From Desulfonatronum thiosulfatophilum (lineage in GTDB: Bacteria; Desulfobacterota; Desulfovibrionia; Desulfovibrionales; Desulfonatronaceae), in assembly GCF_900104215.1 (NCBI RefSeq), contig NZ_FMXO01000009.1:119081-183080 (forward strand): a DNA stretch of 64,000 bases, given 5' to 3'. Below are positions 34,653-44,603 of this stretch, one piece after another. The notes under the pieces are model-generated. The model was not told where the DNA came from. It saw only the letters and a program-made list of their open reading frames with translations, and did not search any database. Every line of letters starts with the position of its first letter. Within the stretch, counting starts at the first letter, position 1. Position numbers and translations under genes: made by a program.

Positions 34653-36638
34653 GTGAATAATACTCCCCAACTCGCTGCTCCCAACGAAATCCTGAACGTC
34701 TTGATAGTTGACGACGAGCAGGACATTCGAGAAATGATGGCGATCCTGCTCAAGGAACTCGGATTTGCCACCCTCCTCGCCGCCGACGGCTTCAAGGCAA
34801 TGGAAGCCTTCCACCGGCACAAGCCACACATCGTCCTCACCGACATCAAAATGCCGGGAAAGGACGGGATTGCCGTCCTCAAAGAGGTCAAAGCTGCATG
34901 TCCGGAAACCGAAGTGATCATGATCTCCGGCCATGGCGATATGCATTTGGCCGTGCAGAGCCTCAAGCATGATGCGGCGGACTTCATAACCAAGCCCATC
35001 GATGAGGAGCTTCTGGAAATCGCCCTGGCCAAGGTGTCCGAACGGATTCGTCTGCGCCGCCAGGTGCGTGAGCATACGGAAAATCTGGAAAACCTGGTTC
35101 GCGAAAAATCCGCTGCTCTCGTGGAGATGGAGCGAAGGCTCGCAGCTACGCAGATCATGGAGGGCATGGGCCGGGCAATGACCATACTTGCCAGCGACCC
35201 CGCTGCGGGGGAGTATTTTCCAGAAATGCCCTTCTACGTCGCCATCCATGACGCCGTATGCAACGTGGTCACCGTCAATCAGGCATATCAGCAAAGATTC
35301 GGCGACCGCGTCGGTCTGTCCAGTTGCAAGATCTATGAACGATGTGGCGAGCCGGGATGGAAAAGTCCGGTCCGCGAAGCCGCTGACCAGCAGGCGAGCA
35401 TTCATCGTCACGAGAACATGATTGCTAAGGACCAGACCTGGCTGCCCGTGATCACTCACGTTTCCCCGGTTACCGGGGTAGGGGGAAAGCTGGAGCTGCT
35501 CCTTGAAATTGCCGTGGACATCTCGGAAATGCGCCGCCTCCAGGATGAGTTGTCCCGCACCCAGCGCAAGTTCGAGCGCTTCTTCAATACGGTGCCCTGT
35601 GCCATCACCGTGCAGGACAAAAATCTTCAAGTGGTGGAATCCAACGCGAGCTTCCGCAAGGATTTCGGCGAACCTCAATGCCGTCCTTGCCACCAGCTCT
35701 ACAAGCGCAGTGATGAACCCTGCACCGATTGCCCTGTTCTGGCCACCTTCGAGGACCAATCCCCGCACCAGTACGAGACCGTGGTCACAACCAGAGGAGG
35801 CGAAAACCGCAATATCCTGGTCTGGACTGCTCCCCTAGCGGATGCAGACGGAGAAGTGAATCAAGTTCTGGAAGTGGCTACGGACATCACCCAGATCCGG
35901 CAGTTGCAGGACCACCTCTCTTCGCTTGGAATCATGCTCGGGTCCATGTCCCACGGCGTTAAGGGCCTGCTTATGGCCATAGACGGCGGGGCCTACCGCG
36001 TTGACAAGGGGTTGGAGAAAGGGGACCTGCAGCGGGTCGCCGCCGGGTGGAAGACCGTGCGTCACAGGCTGGATCATATGCGCAGAACCGTGATGGACAT
36101 TTTGTATTATTCCAAATCAAGGGAACCGGACCTCAGCCCCCACGCTTTGCGCGGCTTGGCGGAACATCTGGCTGAAACCGTAGCCGCCAAGGCAAGCAAG
36201 GCGGGCATAGCTTTTCAAACGGATTTTTCCCAGGCGGAAGGCACCATCCTGATCGATGAAGTCGCCTTTTCTTCAGCCATGGTCAATATTCTGGAGAATG
36301 CCGTGGATGCCTGTCTTTTCAACCGCAACGCCGAAGAACACAAAATCGAATTCGTCGTCTTGAGCGAGGACGATCAGGCCGTCTTCAGGGTCCGGGACAA
36401 TGGCATCGGCATGGACCAGGAAACCAGGGACAACATGTTCACCTTGTTCTTTTCATCCAAAGGCGCCCTCGGCACGGGAATCGGCATGTTCGTCACCCAT
36501 GAGATCGTCACCGCTCATGGCGGCAACATCACCGTTGACTCCGCACCCGGCAAAGGCACAACGTTCCGAGTCGCCGTTCCTCTTGCCGAGTCGACAGAAA
36601 CGGCACGACATCATGACCAACACCTCATTGTTGAATGA
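34653..36638 (+). CDS. Hybrid receiver-PAS-PAS histidine kinase (second copy)
   Basis: A 661-aa soluble kinase with the same order as 11098-13059: receiver (Asp64 in LTDIKM, Lys in ITKP), linker, two PAS domains, kinase core with H-box GSMSHGVKGLL (His434), NILENAVDAC, DNGIGMD and GTGIGMF. The second PAS has CRPCHQLY...CTDCP. The start is uncertain: GTG at 34653 follows the terminator, but no strong ribosome-binding sequence is seen; a longer frame from 34590 would run through the terminator. It overlaps the next kinase gene by 26 bases. Confidence 0.84.
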   Translation: MNNTPQLAAPNEILNVLIVDDEQDIREMMAILLKELGFATLLAADGFKAMEAFHRHKPHIVLTDIKMPGKDGIAVLKEVKAACPETEVIMISGHGDMHLAVQSLKHDAADFITKPIDEELLEIALAKVSERIRLRRQVREHTENLENLVREKSAALVEMERRLAATQIMEGMGRAMTILASDPAAGEYFPEMPFYVAIHDAVCNVVTVNQAYQQRFGDRVGLSSCKIYERCGEPGWKSPVREAADQQASIHRHENMIAKDQTWLPVITHVSPVTGVGGKLELLLEIAVDISEMRRLQDELSRTQRKFERFFNTVPCAITVQDKNLQVVESNASFRKDFGEPQCRPCHQLYKRSDEPCTDCPVLATFEDQSPHQYETVVTTRGGENRNILVWTAPLADADGEVNQVLEVATDITQIRQLQDHLSSLGIMLGSMSHGVKGLLMAIDGGAYRVDKGLEKGDLQRVAAGWKTVRHRLDHMRRTVMDILYYSKSREPDLSPHALRGLAEHLAETVAAKASKAGIAFQTDFSQAEGTILIDEVAFSSAMVNILENAVDACLFNRNAEEHKIEFVVLSEDDQAVFRVRDNGIGMDQETRDNMFTLFFSSKGALGTGIGMFVTHEIVTAHGGNITVDSAPGKGTTFRVAVPLAESTETARHHDQHLIVE

Positions 36639-38472
36639 AATTCTCCAATCCCTTCTCCGCTCTCTGACATTCCGGTTGAGCCTGTTGATGGCTTTGGGTC
36701 TGTTCGCGCTCATGGCCGTCTTTCTTCTCCTGGTTGGAGGCAATCCTGGTCACCCGGCAGGTCCGGCCATAACGTTCGGCGACCTGCTCATGCTCCTGAC
36801 GTCAGCTCTGTTCATCCTTATTGCGTTTGCGCTGATCGTTTCCCAAAGGCTGACCAGGCCTCTGAACAACGTCATGGAGCATCTGAAAACCACTTCACAC
36901 GGAACCCACTGGGTGGATCTGGATTATACGCACGCGGGAGAGTTTGGAGAATTGGCGGCAACCGTGAATAAAATCGCCGACTCGGTTCGCCTGCGCAATC
37001 AGGAAACGGATGAATTGCTCTCCATGTACCAGAGTCTATTCGAAGGCGTGCCCTGCCTGATCACGGTCCAGGACCGGGACTTGCGCCTAATCCGTTACAA
37101 TCGGCTGTTCGGCGAGCAGTTCGGGGCCAAGCCGGTGGAGCATTGCTACAAGATATATAAGGGGCGTGACCAGAAGTGTTTGAACTGCCCGGTGGAGAAG
37201 ACTTTTTCGGACGGAAAATCCCACACCACCGAGGAAAATGGGTTTTACAAGGATGGAAGTCCGGCCCACTGGATCGTCAGCACGGCTCCCATCCGCGACC
37301 GCAGCGGCAAGGTGACGGCTGTGATGGAAATGTGCCTGGACATCACCCAGCGCAAGGAGTTGGAGCAGAAGCTGAAAAAATCGGAAAAAAAATACTCCAC
37401 CATTTTCGACAACATTCCCGTGGCCGTCTTCGAGCTGGATGCCGAAACCCTGGACGTTCGCAACTGCAACCGCAACATGTCGCAGCTCTATGGCTACTGC
37501 AAGGGCGAGGTAATCGGCAAATCCTTCACCATGCTGTTCGCCCCAGACTCCGCAAACGTCCACCTGGAGGCAATGAGGAGTAGGCGGAACATCCCTCAAG
37601 CCAAGCATCTGGACAAAGATGGTCAGGAGTTTTTCGTAACCATCGACATCGCGCGTATTTTTTTGGAAAAAAAAGAGATCCTGCTATCCGTGGTCACGGA
37701 TGTAACGGACCGCATCCGCGCTGAACAGCAGGTCATCCAGTCCAGTAAAATGGCCACGCTTGGCGAAATGGCCGCCGGCGTGGCCCACGAACTGAATCAG
37801 CCTTTGGCCGTGCTGAAAATGGTGGCCAATTTTTTCCTGCGCAAACTACGCAAGGCCGAATTGCCAGATCCCGAAGAACTGCGGCAGATGACGTCAAAAA
37901 TCATCAACAATGTGGAGAGGGCCGGCAAAATCATCGAGCATATGCGCGAATTCGGCCGCAAGCCAAACCTGCAAAGCACGCATGTTCAGGTCAACCAGGT
38001 CCTGCGGCGTGCCTGCGATTTCTTTGGCGAACAGCTCAAGATTCGCGATATCCAGGTTAGATGGGATCTGGATGACGATCAGCCCAACGTACTGGCTGAT
38101 CCGAACAGACTTGAGCAGGTATTCATCAATCTCCTGGTCAATGCCAGGGACGCCATTGAGGACAAATGCGCCAGCAAGGAATGTTCCCAGGCTGATCGAG
38201 TCATTACTTTGCGTACGCGATCCAACGCCCGCCATGTGGTCACGGAGGTAGTGGACACGGGACCGGGGATCACCAAAGAAATCGTCGGCCGAATCTTTGA
38301 ACCTTTTTTCTCCACCAAGGAAGTCGGACGAGGGACAGGTTTAGGCCTGTCCATCTGCTATGATATTGTTACCGATTACGATGGGACAATTCATGTTTTT
38401 TCCAAACCTGATCAAGGCGCCCGCTTTGTCGTCACCCTGCCCATAGCCGGATCTCCACGCAACGGCAGTTAA
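36613..38472 (+). CDS. Membrane histidine kinase with Cys-rich PAS
   Basis: A 619-aa kinase with two close membrane spans (about 14-38 and 46-72) and almost no periplasmic loop, then HAMP (TRPLNNVMEHL), PAS with HCYKIYKGRDQKCLNCP, second PAS, and kinase core ([30 protein letters not shown]). Sequence resembles the haem-c kinase at 22126-24408 from HAMP onward, but the sensory periplasmic domain is missing. The ATG at 36613 overlaps the preceding gene, suggesting coupled translation of a soluble hybrid kinase and a membrane kinase. Confidence 0.85.
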   Translation: MTNTSLLNEILQSLLRSLTFRLSLLMALGLFALMAVFLLLVGGNPGHPAGPAITFGDLLMLLTSALFILIAFALIVSQRLTRPLNNVMEHLKTTSHGTHWVDLDYTHAGEFGELAATVNKIADSVRLRNQETDELLSMYQSLFEGVPCLITVQDRDLRLIRYNRLFGEQFGAKPVEHCYKIYKGRDQKCLNCPVEKTFSDGKSHTTEENGFYKDGSPAHWIVSTAPIRDRSGKVTAVMEMCLDITQRKELEQKLKKSEKKYSTIFDNIPVAVFELDAETLDVRNCNRNMSQLYGYCKGEVIGKSFTMLFAPDSANVHLEAMRSRRNIPQAKHLDKDGQEFFVTIDIARIFLEKKEILLSVVTDVTDRIRAEQQVIQSSKMATLGEMAAGVAHELNQPLAVLKMVANFFLRKLRKAELPDPEELRQMTSKIINNVERAGKIIEHMREFGRKPNLQSTHVQVNQVLRRACDFFGEQLKIRDIQVRWDLDDDQPNVLADPNRLEQVFINLLVNARDAIEDKCASKECSQADRVITLRTRSNARHVVTEVVDTGPGITKEIVGRIFEPFFSTKEVGRGTGLGLSICYDIVTDYDGTIHVFSKPDQGARFVVTLPIAGSPRNGS

Positions 38473-38501
38473 GGCGAAACGCCTTTAAGCCATCGACAAA
38501 C

Positions 38502-38541
38502 CCAAATCAAACGGCGGCCTCACGGCCGCCGTTTGATTTGG
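38502..38541. terminator. Bidirectional terminator
   Basis: CCAAATCAAACGGCGGCC pairs with GGCCGCCGTTTGATTTGG around a short loop. It separates the kinase from the convergent molybdoenzyme gene. The flanks are only weakly T-rich. Confidence 0.7.
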
Positions 38542-38561
38542 TTCCTGTCAACTCCACGCCA

Positions 38562-40646
38562 TCATACTTTTCGTACAGTGACGAAATGCTCCTGCATGGC
38601 GATGCCGCCGCCGGCGGGATCCCATTTTTCCAATCCGCCTACCATCAGGCGGTGATCAGCAACGCCTTTTCCACGAGCCCTGGTTTCAGCTGGGACGCCA
38701 TCGTCGAATCCGTGGATCATGAAAACGGCCTCCGGGTGGATGAAGTCGGTTACAAAAGCCTTGATTTTGCCCGAATAACCATTGTTTCCAGCCACCTGGA
38801 CCAGATCCCCGTCGGCAATGCCCAACTCGCCAGCCCGCTGGCTGTTGATCCAGAGCACATTGACCGGCATTTGCTCATGGAGAATCGGATTGTTCATGGT
38901 GTGCCCCTGGGTGTGCACTCCGCACCGACCGAAGGTAATCCGGAACTGATCACCCTGAGGGGTTTCCTTGTCCTCAAAAGGCTTAAGCGACGGCACCCCG
39001 CCCTTTTCCAGCTTCTCGGAAATGATCTCGATGGTTCCCGAAGGCGTCTTGAACTTCAATTTATCCCGGTCATGGTAGATCGGTTTGTCCGCCAACGAGA
39101 CAAATCCTTTGGCATCGAAATCCTGGACGCTGACCCCAGTGTCCTGAAGTTGATAGGACCAGATGTCTTCAATGGAGTCGAAAGCCAGCTTTTCCATGCC
39201 CATGGCGCGCGCCAACCCTGCCAGAATTTCCCAATCCGCTTTACTATCGTAACGTGGCGCCACGGCACGTTGGCGAACAAAAAACTGTGGTTTCAATCCT
39301 CCCTTTGATGCGATGATGCTCTCGCGTTCAAGATACGGGGACATGGGCAGGACCACATCCGCATTCCAGGCCGTGGCCGACCAGGAGAAGGTGATTGCCA
39401 CCAGCAAGTCCAGATTAGCGAAAATCCGCTTCTGTGCATCCGGGTCAGGCATGGCCTGCATCGGGTCGTGTCGACAGGCAAAATACGCCTTCACCGGGTA
39501 AGGGTCTCCACTTTCAATGGCCTTGAATGCCAGATGGAGCAAACCAGGCCCCGCATCGAAATGGGTATGTTTCCAGCCGACGCCGTCGGCGCGCTTGCCT
39601 TCCGGTTTCGGAAAAAGGTCCGCCAGCGCCTTCAATCCCTTGCGCCCGCAATCCGCCGGTTTGGCTCCGATGGCCAAGCCTCCCTTGCTGCCGATGCTGC
39701 CCAGAAGTGCATTGATGATGTAGGCAGTTCTGGCGACATAGAATGAGTCCTGATACCTGGCGGCCATCCACCCCGGATGCCAAATCACGGCAGATTTCGC
39801 CTTGGCCAGTTCAGCCACGAAAGCCCGCAACTCCTTAACCTTGACGCCGGTGACGGTCTCGGCCCACTCGGGAGTGTATTCTCCAATGAAGCTCTTCAGT
39901 GCATCAAAGTTGGAAATATATTTCTTCACGTATTTCGAATCATAGAGATTTTTCTCGACCAGTTCGTTAATGACCGCCAGATTGAAGGCATAGTCCGTGC
40001 CCGGTCGAATCTGAAAAAATCTGTGCGCTTTCCCAGCAGTGATCGTTGCCCGGATGTCGATGACCGTCAGTTTGCAGCCATCGGCCATTCCATCCAGCAG
40101 GTTGTTCACCTCCGCTACGTTGATGGCTTCGAAGATGTTTCGGGTCTGCAGGATTACGTGCTTGGCGTTCTTGAAGTCGTAAACGAAATCCGTCCGACCG
40201 TAGCCGGTCACGCTCTGTGCCGCGTGGTGCACGTTTCGAGCGCAGGATACGTCGTGATTGCTGTAATTTACGGAACCGATGCCCTTCATGAAAGCCTTGT
40301 ACATATCCACAAAAGGACCGGATCGATCCGACCAAAGTACGGCGTTAGGACCATAAGTCTCAACCACCCCTTTGAGCTTCTCCGCCACATGAGCATACGC
40401 CTCCTCCCATGTCGCCTTCCGCCAGCGCCCCTCGCCGCGCTCGCCTTCCCGAATCAGCGGATGACGAATCCGATCAGAATCCTTGACTAGGCCCGGACCG
40501 GCACCGCCTCGAGCGCAGAGCGCCCCCTTGAGCGGCGAGTGAGGGTTGCCCTGGATGAACATGACCTCATCTCCGTCCACGTCCACCTGAATGGGGCACC
40601 GGACTGTACACATACCGCAGACACTGAAACAACTTGTTGTGGCCAT
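38562..40646 (-). CDS. Molybdopterin oxidoreductase, catalytic subunit
   Basis: A 694-aa protein of the DMSO-reductase superfamily. N-terminal [4Fe-4S] site CGMCTVRC with CARGG further on; the Mo/W ligand is probably Cys in DVSCARNVHHAA. The C-terminal molydopterin-binding domain is near VMVNNP-like HTMNNPILHEQM. No Tat signal, so cytoplasmic. It resembles the PhsA/PsrA/formate-dehydrogenase-like group without electron-transfer or membrane subunits next to it. A four-cluster ferredoxin at 52910-53425, beyond the complex I operon, is a conceivable partner. The ATG at 40646 has GGAGGAAG upstream; substrate not identified. Confidence 0.82.
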   Translation of the reverse strand: MATTSCFSVCGMCTVRCPIQVDVDGDEVMFIQGNPHSPLKGALCARGGAGPGLVKDSDRIRHPLIREGERGEGRWRKATWEEAYAHVAEKLKGVVETYGPNAVLWSDRSGPFVDMYKAFMKGIGSVNYSNHDVSCARNVHHAAQSVTGYGRTDFVYDFKNAKHVILQTRNIFEAINVAEVNNLLDGMADGCKLTVIDIRATITAGKAHRFFQIRPGTDYAFNLAVINELVEKNLYDSKYVKKYISNFDALKSFIGEYTPEWAETVTGVKVKELRAFVAELAKAKSAVIWHPGWMAARYQDSFYVARTAYIINALLGSIGSKGGLAIGAKPADCGRKGLKALADLFPKPEGKRADGVGWKHTHFDAGPGLLHLAFKAIESGDPYPVKAYFACRHDPMQAMPDPDAQKRIFANLDLLVAITFSWSATAWNADVVLPMSPYLERESIIASKGGLKPQFFVRQRAVAPRYDSKADWEILAGLARAMGMEKLAFDSIEDIWSYQLQDTGVSVQDFDAKGFVSLADKPIYHDRDKLKFKTPSGTIEIISEKLEKGGVPSLKPFEDKETPQGDQFRITFGRCGVHTQGHTMNNPILHEQMPVNVLWINSQRAGELGIADGDLVQVAGNNGYSGKIKAFVTDFIHPEAVFMIHGFDDGVPAETRARGKGVADHRLMVGGLEKWDPAGGGIAMQEHFVTVRKV

Positions 40647-40867
40647 AATCTTCCTCCATTGTGCAATTCCGTACTGCCTGCTGGACAATAGCGGATGGTT
40701 CAGATCAACCAGTAAAGCAAAAAAAAAAAATAAAATCCAAAATAAAATCTTCATTGTAATCCCGACCATTGCAGTCGGAATTGCAATATCTTCATCACAC
40801 TACAGAAAGACGGAAATCAAGGCAACAGCATTTCGAGATTGAGAAAAAAAAAACAATCATTTTTTGC

Positions 40868-40897
40868 TTGACAATGATTTTTCTTTGATGTTTATGT
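40868..40897 (+). promoter_or_regulatory. Sigma-70-type promoter of the nuo operon
   Basis: TTGACA (40868-40873), 18-base spacer, TTATGT (40892-40897), within AT-rich DNA about 140 bases before nuoA. Confidence 0.5.
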
Positions 40898-40928
40898 TTG
40901 TCTAAACACTCCTGAGTCCATAAAATTC

Positions 40929-40942
40929 ACTTTGATCAAAGT
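40929..40942. promoter_or_regulatory. Perfect palindrome in the nuo leader
   Basis: ACTTTGATCAAAGT is a perfect 14-bp palindrome downstream of the predicted start of nuo transcription, a position suiting a repressor. It partly resembles FNR/CRP half-sites (TTGAT) but with no spacer. Confidence 0.45.
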
Positions 40943-41037
40943 TGTTTATGGATCAGTGTGTCCTTTTTTTTTGCATGATACGTTATATTTTGGCGAGGAA
41001 TAGACATAATAATAATTCACCCAAGGAAGATACGCTT

Positions 41038-41418
41038 ATGAGTCTTTCATGGCTGCATGTTTCCATTCTGCTTTTCTTTATATCTGGAGCTCTTTTTGCT
41101 ATTGCTCCTTTTATTGCTTCTATGTTGATTGCAACAAGAGCCAAGTCTCCTGCGCTGTATACTCCTTATGAATGTGGAATGGATCCATATGGATCAGCCT
41201 GGACAAAATTTGGCATCAACTACTATTTTTATGCATTGCTATTCCTTGCTTTCGATGTCGATGTGCTCTTTTTGTTTCCCGTAGCCACCGCCTATGCGGA
41301 TGGCGCCGGATTGGTGCCATTCATCAAGCTGCTCATTTTCATCGTCATCCTTTTGGCATCAGTGATTTTTTTCTGGAAAAAGGGAGTCTTCACATGGCCC
41401 AAGAGAATCAGATTTTAA
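41038..41418 (+). CDS. nuoA: NADH-quinone oxidoreductase subunit A
   Basis: A 126-aa, three-span membrane subunit of complex I with the family motifs PYECGMDP and [10 protein letters not shown]. The ATG at 41038 has AAGGAAG upstream; earlier Met codons would add a 32-residue N-terminus not found in the family. First gene of a 12-gene operon; the end overlaps nuoB by 25 bases. Confidence 0.95.
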   Translation: MSLSWLHVSILLFFISGALFAIAPFIASMLIATRAKSPALYTPYECGMDPYGSAWTKFGINYYFYALLFLAFDVDVLFLFPVATAYADGAGLVPFIKLLIFIVILLASVIFFWKKGVFTWPKRIRF

Positions 41419-41948
41419 ACATTCTTTCTGCGGATACGGAGACGGAAGCGCCCGTCATCAATTTCCCCATATCCCAGAAAGCTCTGGATCTGTGTCGAAG
41501 CATGTCCTTGTGGCCCATGACCTTCGGCTTGGCTTGTTGCGCTATTGAAATGATGGCAATTGGCATGGCGAGGTTTGACGTTGCCCGGTTCGGCGCGGAA
41601 GTCTTTCGACCATCCCCGCGCCAGTCCGATTTAATGATCGTCGCGGGCACTGTTTCGATAAAAATGGCTCCTTTGCTCGTCCGCTTGTACGAGCAGATGC
41701 CCGCGCCACGGTGGGTCATCGCCATGGGCAACTGCGCGATTTCCGGAGGACCGTTCCGTTACGAAGGACAATATGGAATCGTCGAAGGCGTCAATAAACT
41801 GGTGCCGGTTGACGTTTATGTCCCCGGTTGTCCGCCGCGTCCCGAAGGCCTGCTGGAGGGTCTCTTCCAGCTGCAGCAAAAGATTACCAAAAAGCGATGG
41901 TGGCCGATGCCTGAAACAGAATCCGCGGGAGCCGAACATGTCCGCTGA
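41394..41948 (+). CDS. nuoB: NADH-quinone oxidoreductase subunit B
   Basis: A 184-aa peripheral subunit holding the terminal [4Fe-4S] cluster N2. The ligands are visible in [19 protein letters not shown] and [12 protein letters not shown] at 41394 inside nuoA; GGGAG is upstream. The stop overlaps nuoC. The 20-residue N-terminus is Thr/Glu-rich. Confidence 0.96.
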   Translation: MAQENQILNILSADTETEAPVINFPISQKALDLCRSMSLWPMTFGLACCAIEMMAIGMARFDVARFGAEVFRPSPRQSDLMIVAGTVSIKMAPLLVRLYEQMPAPRWVIAMGNCAISGGPFRYEGQYGIVEGVNKLVPVDVYVPGCPPRPEGLLEGLFQLQQKITKKRWWPMPETESAGAEHVR

Positions 41949-42465
41949 ACATTCTGTTGCATCCGTTTTTCAAGTTTCCTCCAACTCACCGACGCAGTCC
42001 GGGTATCGCGCCGATCTGTTCCTTGCCCTTGATTCCCTGGTGGAGGCTTCGCGGATACTGAAACAAAACGATTTTTTTATCGAGAACATTACCTGCCTCG
42101 ATTTGGTTGAAGGACTTCTGCTCGTATACCACTTCAACCACACCCAAAGCCCGGGCAGAATCTGTCTGCGTGTGATGATCAACCATGAACATCCCGAGGC
42201 GCCCACAATCAGCGACATTTACGCCGGCGCCAACTGGCATGAACGGGAATGCTTCGACTTTTTCGGCATTACCTTCACCGGACACACCAATCTGCTGCCC
42301 CTGCTCCTGCCGGCGGATTTTTCGGGAGATCCGCCCTTGCGCAAGAAGCCAGGCAAGCGTTGCGACCTGCACCAGTTGTTTCCGGGAAGATCCCACCTTC
42401 CTCTCACGGTTCAGGATCCGGAATTCATTCGCTCCGTGACCGCGAAGCCGCAAACCACTCCCTAG
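41938..42465 (+). CDS. nuoC: NADH-quinone oxidoreductase subunit C
   Basis: A 175-aa 30-kDa-subunit homologue of complex I, with the family signature [14 protein letters not shown] and LRKKPGKR. It is separate from NuoD, unlike the CD fusion of E. coli. The ATG overlaps the nuoB stop by 11 bases. Confidence 0.93.
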   Translation: MSAEHSVASVFQVSSNSPTQSGYRADLFLALDSLVEASRILKQNDFFIENITCLDLVEGLLLVYHFNHTQSPGRICLRVMINHEHPEAPTISDIYAGANWHERECFDFFGITFTGHTNLLPLLLPADFSGDPPLRKKPGKRCDLHQLFPGRSHLPLTVQDPEFIRSVTAKPQTTP

Positions 42466-42474
42466 GAACGCCTC

Positions 42475-43635
42475 ATGACTCTGGACTTACGTTTGGACAG
42501 CACTGGCGATTTCTACGCCCGAAAATTCCAGCCTGATCTGCGCGATGATCGGCTTATCTTGAACATGGGCCCGCAACACCCTTCCACGCATGGCGTTTTA
42601 CGCGTCCTGCTGGAGGTTGACGGCGAATACATCGTTCGAGCTGAACCCGTGCTCGGCTATGTCCACCGGATGCAGGAAAAAATGGCGGAGATCCGCACCT
42701 ATCCTCAGTATCTGCCGAACATGGGGCGGGTCGACTATCTGCATGCCTTGGCCTGGAACTGGGCCTACGTCGGCGCGGTGGAGCGCTTGATGGACATCGA
42801 GGTTCCCCAGAGGGCCGAATATATCCGAGTCATCACCTGTGAGTTGAACCGGATCAAATCCCACCTGCTCTGGTGGGGGGCATATCTTCTGGACCTGGGA
42901 GCCTTCACGCCGATCATGTACGCCTTTGCCGACCGGGAGAGATTGATGGACATCCTGCAAAGGATCACCGGCTCTCGACTGACCTTCTGTTATTACCGGT
43001 TTGGCGGCGTCAGCACGGATGTGGACCAGCGGTTCGTAGAGGAAGTCCGGGCTTTTTGCAGCGATTTCGATGAACGTCTGAAGATCTTCAAGGATCTGGT
43101 GACGGACAACATCATTCTGCGCAGCCGCGTGGAAGAGGTGGGAGAAATTTCACCGGAAGTCTGCCGGAGCTTCGGCGCAACAGGTCCGGTCATGCGCGGC
43201 TCCGGCATCGAATACGACGTCCGCCGGGCAGAACCCTACTCGATCTATTCGCAGTTCGACTTCCAAATTCCCGTATACGACCAATGCGACGCTCTTGCCC
43301 GATATATGGTGCGTATGGATGAGATGAGCCAGAGCGTGTCCATCGTGCTCCAGGCTCTGGACGCACTTCCTACAGGAGACCATATCCACCCGTTGGCTCC
43401 TCGTCGTCCGTGCCCCCCTCCTGGCGACGTCTATTTCAGCGTCGAAAGCGCCCGTGGGCAGGTCGGCGTCCATCTGGTCAGCCATGGGGGCGAATCCCCG
43501 TACCGACTGAAGCTGCGATCACCGAGCTTCTCAAATCTCAGTCTGCTCTCGGAAGTCGCTGAAGGCTCCTTGATCTCCGATGCGGTGTCCACTCTGGGCA
43601 GCCTGGATCTCGTCATCCCGGAGATAGACAGATGA
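42475..43635 (+). CDS. nuoD: NADH-quinone oxidoreductase subunit D
   Basis: A 386-aa 49-kDa-subunit homologue, which forms the quinone site with NuoB. Begins with LRLDSTGDFYARKF and the diagnostic LNMGPQHPSTHGVLRV loop carrying the quinone-facing His; VSHGGESPYRLKLRSPSF is near the C-terminus. The stop overlaps the nuoH start (ATGATG). Confidence 0.96.
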   Translation: MTLDLRLDSTGDFYARKFQPDLRDDRLILNMGPQHPSTHGVLRVLLEVDGEYIVRAEPVLGYVHRMQEKMAEIRTYPQYLPNMGRVDYLHALAWNWAYVGAVERLMDIEVPQRAEYIRVITCELNRIKSHLLWWGAYLLDLGAFTPIMYAFADRERLMDILQRITGSRLTFCYYRFGGVSTDVDQRFVEEVRAFCSDFDERLKIFKDLVTDNIILRSRVEEVGEISPEVCRSFGATGPVMRGSGIEYDVRRAEPYSIYSQFDFQIPVYDQCDALARYMVRMDEMSQSVSIVLQALDALPTGDHIHPLAPRRPCPPPGDVYFSVESARGQVGVHLVSHGGESPYRLKLRSPSFSNLSLLSEVAEGSLISDAVSTLGSLDLVIPEIDR

Positions 43636-44603
43636 TGGAACTTTTTCCCGCGCAACTGATCGTGATTTTTGTCGGTCTGGCCGCAATCATGGCCTTTGTC
43701 GGCCTCAACGGCCTGGTGCTGGTCTACCTGGAACGAAAGGTGGCCGGTTTTATCCAGCGCCGCCCCGGTCCGTACGAGGTCGGCCCTTACGGCCTGCTTC
43801 AACCTCTGGCAGACGGCCTGAAGCTGGTTGGCAAGCAGATGTTCACGCCGGCGTGCGCGGACAAATGGCTATACTGGCTGGCCCCGATTCTTTCACTGGC
43901 TCCGGTACCCGTGGCATTCCTGGCCGTCCCCTTCGGCCCAAATCTACATATTCTTGACATCAATATCGGCCTTGTTCTGATCCTGGCTTTTGTCGGCTTG
44001 AATGTCCTGGCCATCTGTCTGGCCGGATGGAGTTCCCAGAACAAGTACGCTCTGCTCGGGGCCGCCCGGAATATTTCCCAATCCGTAGCCTACGAGATTC
44101 CGTTGCTGCTCTCGGTTTTGCCCATTGTCTTCATCACGGGCTCTCTGAATCTCTATGAAATCTCCGCAGGTCAGGGCGCCTGGCCCTGGCAATGGCACAT
44201 CCTGACGCAGCCCGTGGCCTTCGTAATCTTCTTTCTCTGCGCGCTGGCCGAAACCAACCGCGCGCCCTTCGACCTGCCCGAGGCTGAAAGCGAACTCACC
44301 GCCGGCTTTCACACTGAATATTCAGGCATGGGGTTCGGCGTCTTCTTTCTGGCCGAATACGCCTACATGATCATCGCCTGTTCCGTGGCCACTGTTCTGT
44401 TCCTTGGCGGCTGGAACGGTCCTGTGATCGCCGGATGGTGGTGGTTCCTGGCCAAGGTCTACTTCCTGCTGATCGTAATGATGTTTTTCCGCTGGACCTA
44501 CCCCCGAGTTCGTTTTGACCAACTCCTGAACCTCTGCTGGAAATGGCTGATACCCCTTGCAACGATCAACCTGCTGATCACGGCACTGGTGATTGCTTTA
44601 TGA
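43632..44603 (+). CDS. nuoH: NADH-quinone oxidoreductase subunit H
   Basis: A 323-aa, eight-span membrane subunit at the quinone channel. Signatures: LVYLERKVAGFIQRRPGP and the acidic loop AETNRAPFDLPEAESEL. The gene overlaps nuoI by an ATGA. Confidence 0.96.
   Translation: MMELFPAQLIVIFVGLAAIMAFVGLNGLVLVYLERKVAGFIQRRPGPYEVGPYGLLQPLADGLKLVGKQMFTPACADKWLYWLAPILSLAPVPVAFLAVPFGPNLHILDINIGLVLILAFVGLNVLAICLAGWSSQNKYALLGAARNISQSVAYEIPLLLSVLPIVFITGSLNLYEISAGQGAWPWQWHILTQPVAFVIFFLCALAETNRAPFDLPEAESELTAGFHTEYSGMGFGVFFLAEYAYMIIACSVATVLFLGGWNGPVIAGWWWFLAKVYFLLIVMMFFRWTYPRVRFDQLLNLCWKWLIPLATINLLITALVIAL

Larger units (their letters stand above)
40647..41037. other. Divergent promoter region of molybdoenzyme and nuo operon
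   Basis: About 390 bp of very AT-rich DNA with A-tracts (40719-40731, 40843-40853). It includes a sigma-70-like promoter (40868-40897) and a perfect palindrome (40929-40942). No gene is seen. Confidence 0.6.

Noticed and set aside
34425..35768. Minus-strand frame opposite the second hybrid kinase
   Set aside because: Shadow of the kinase gene and runs through a terminator; no motifs.
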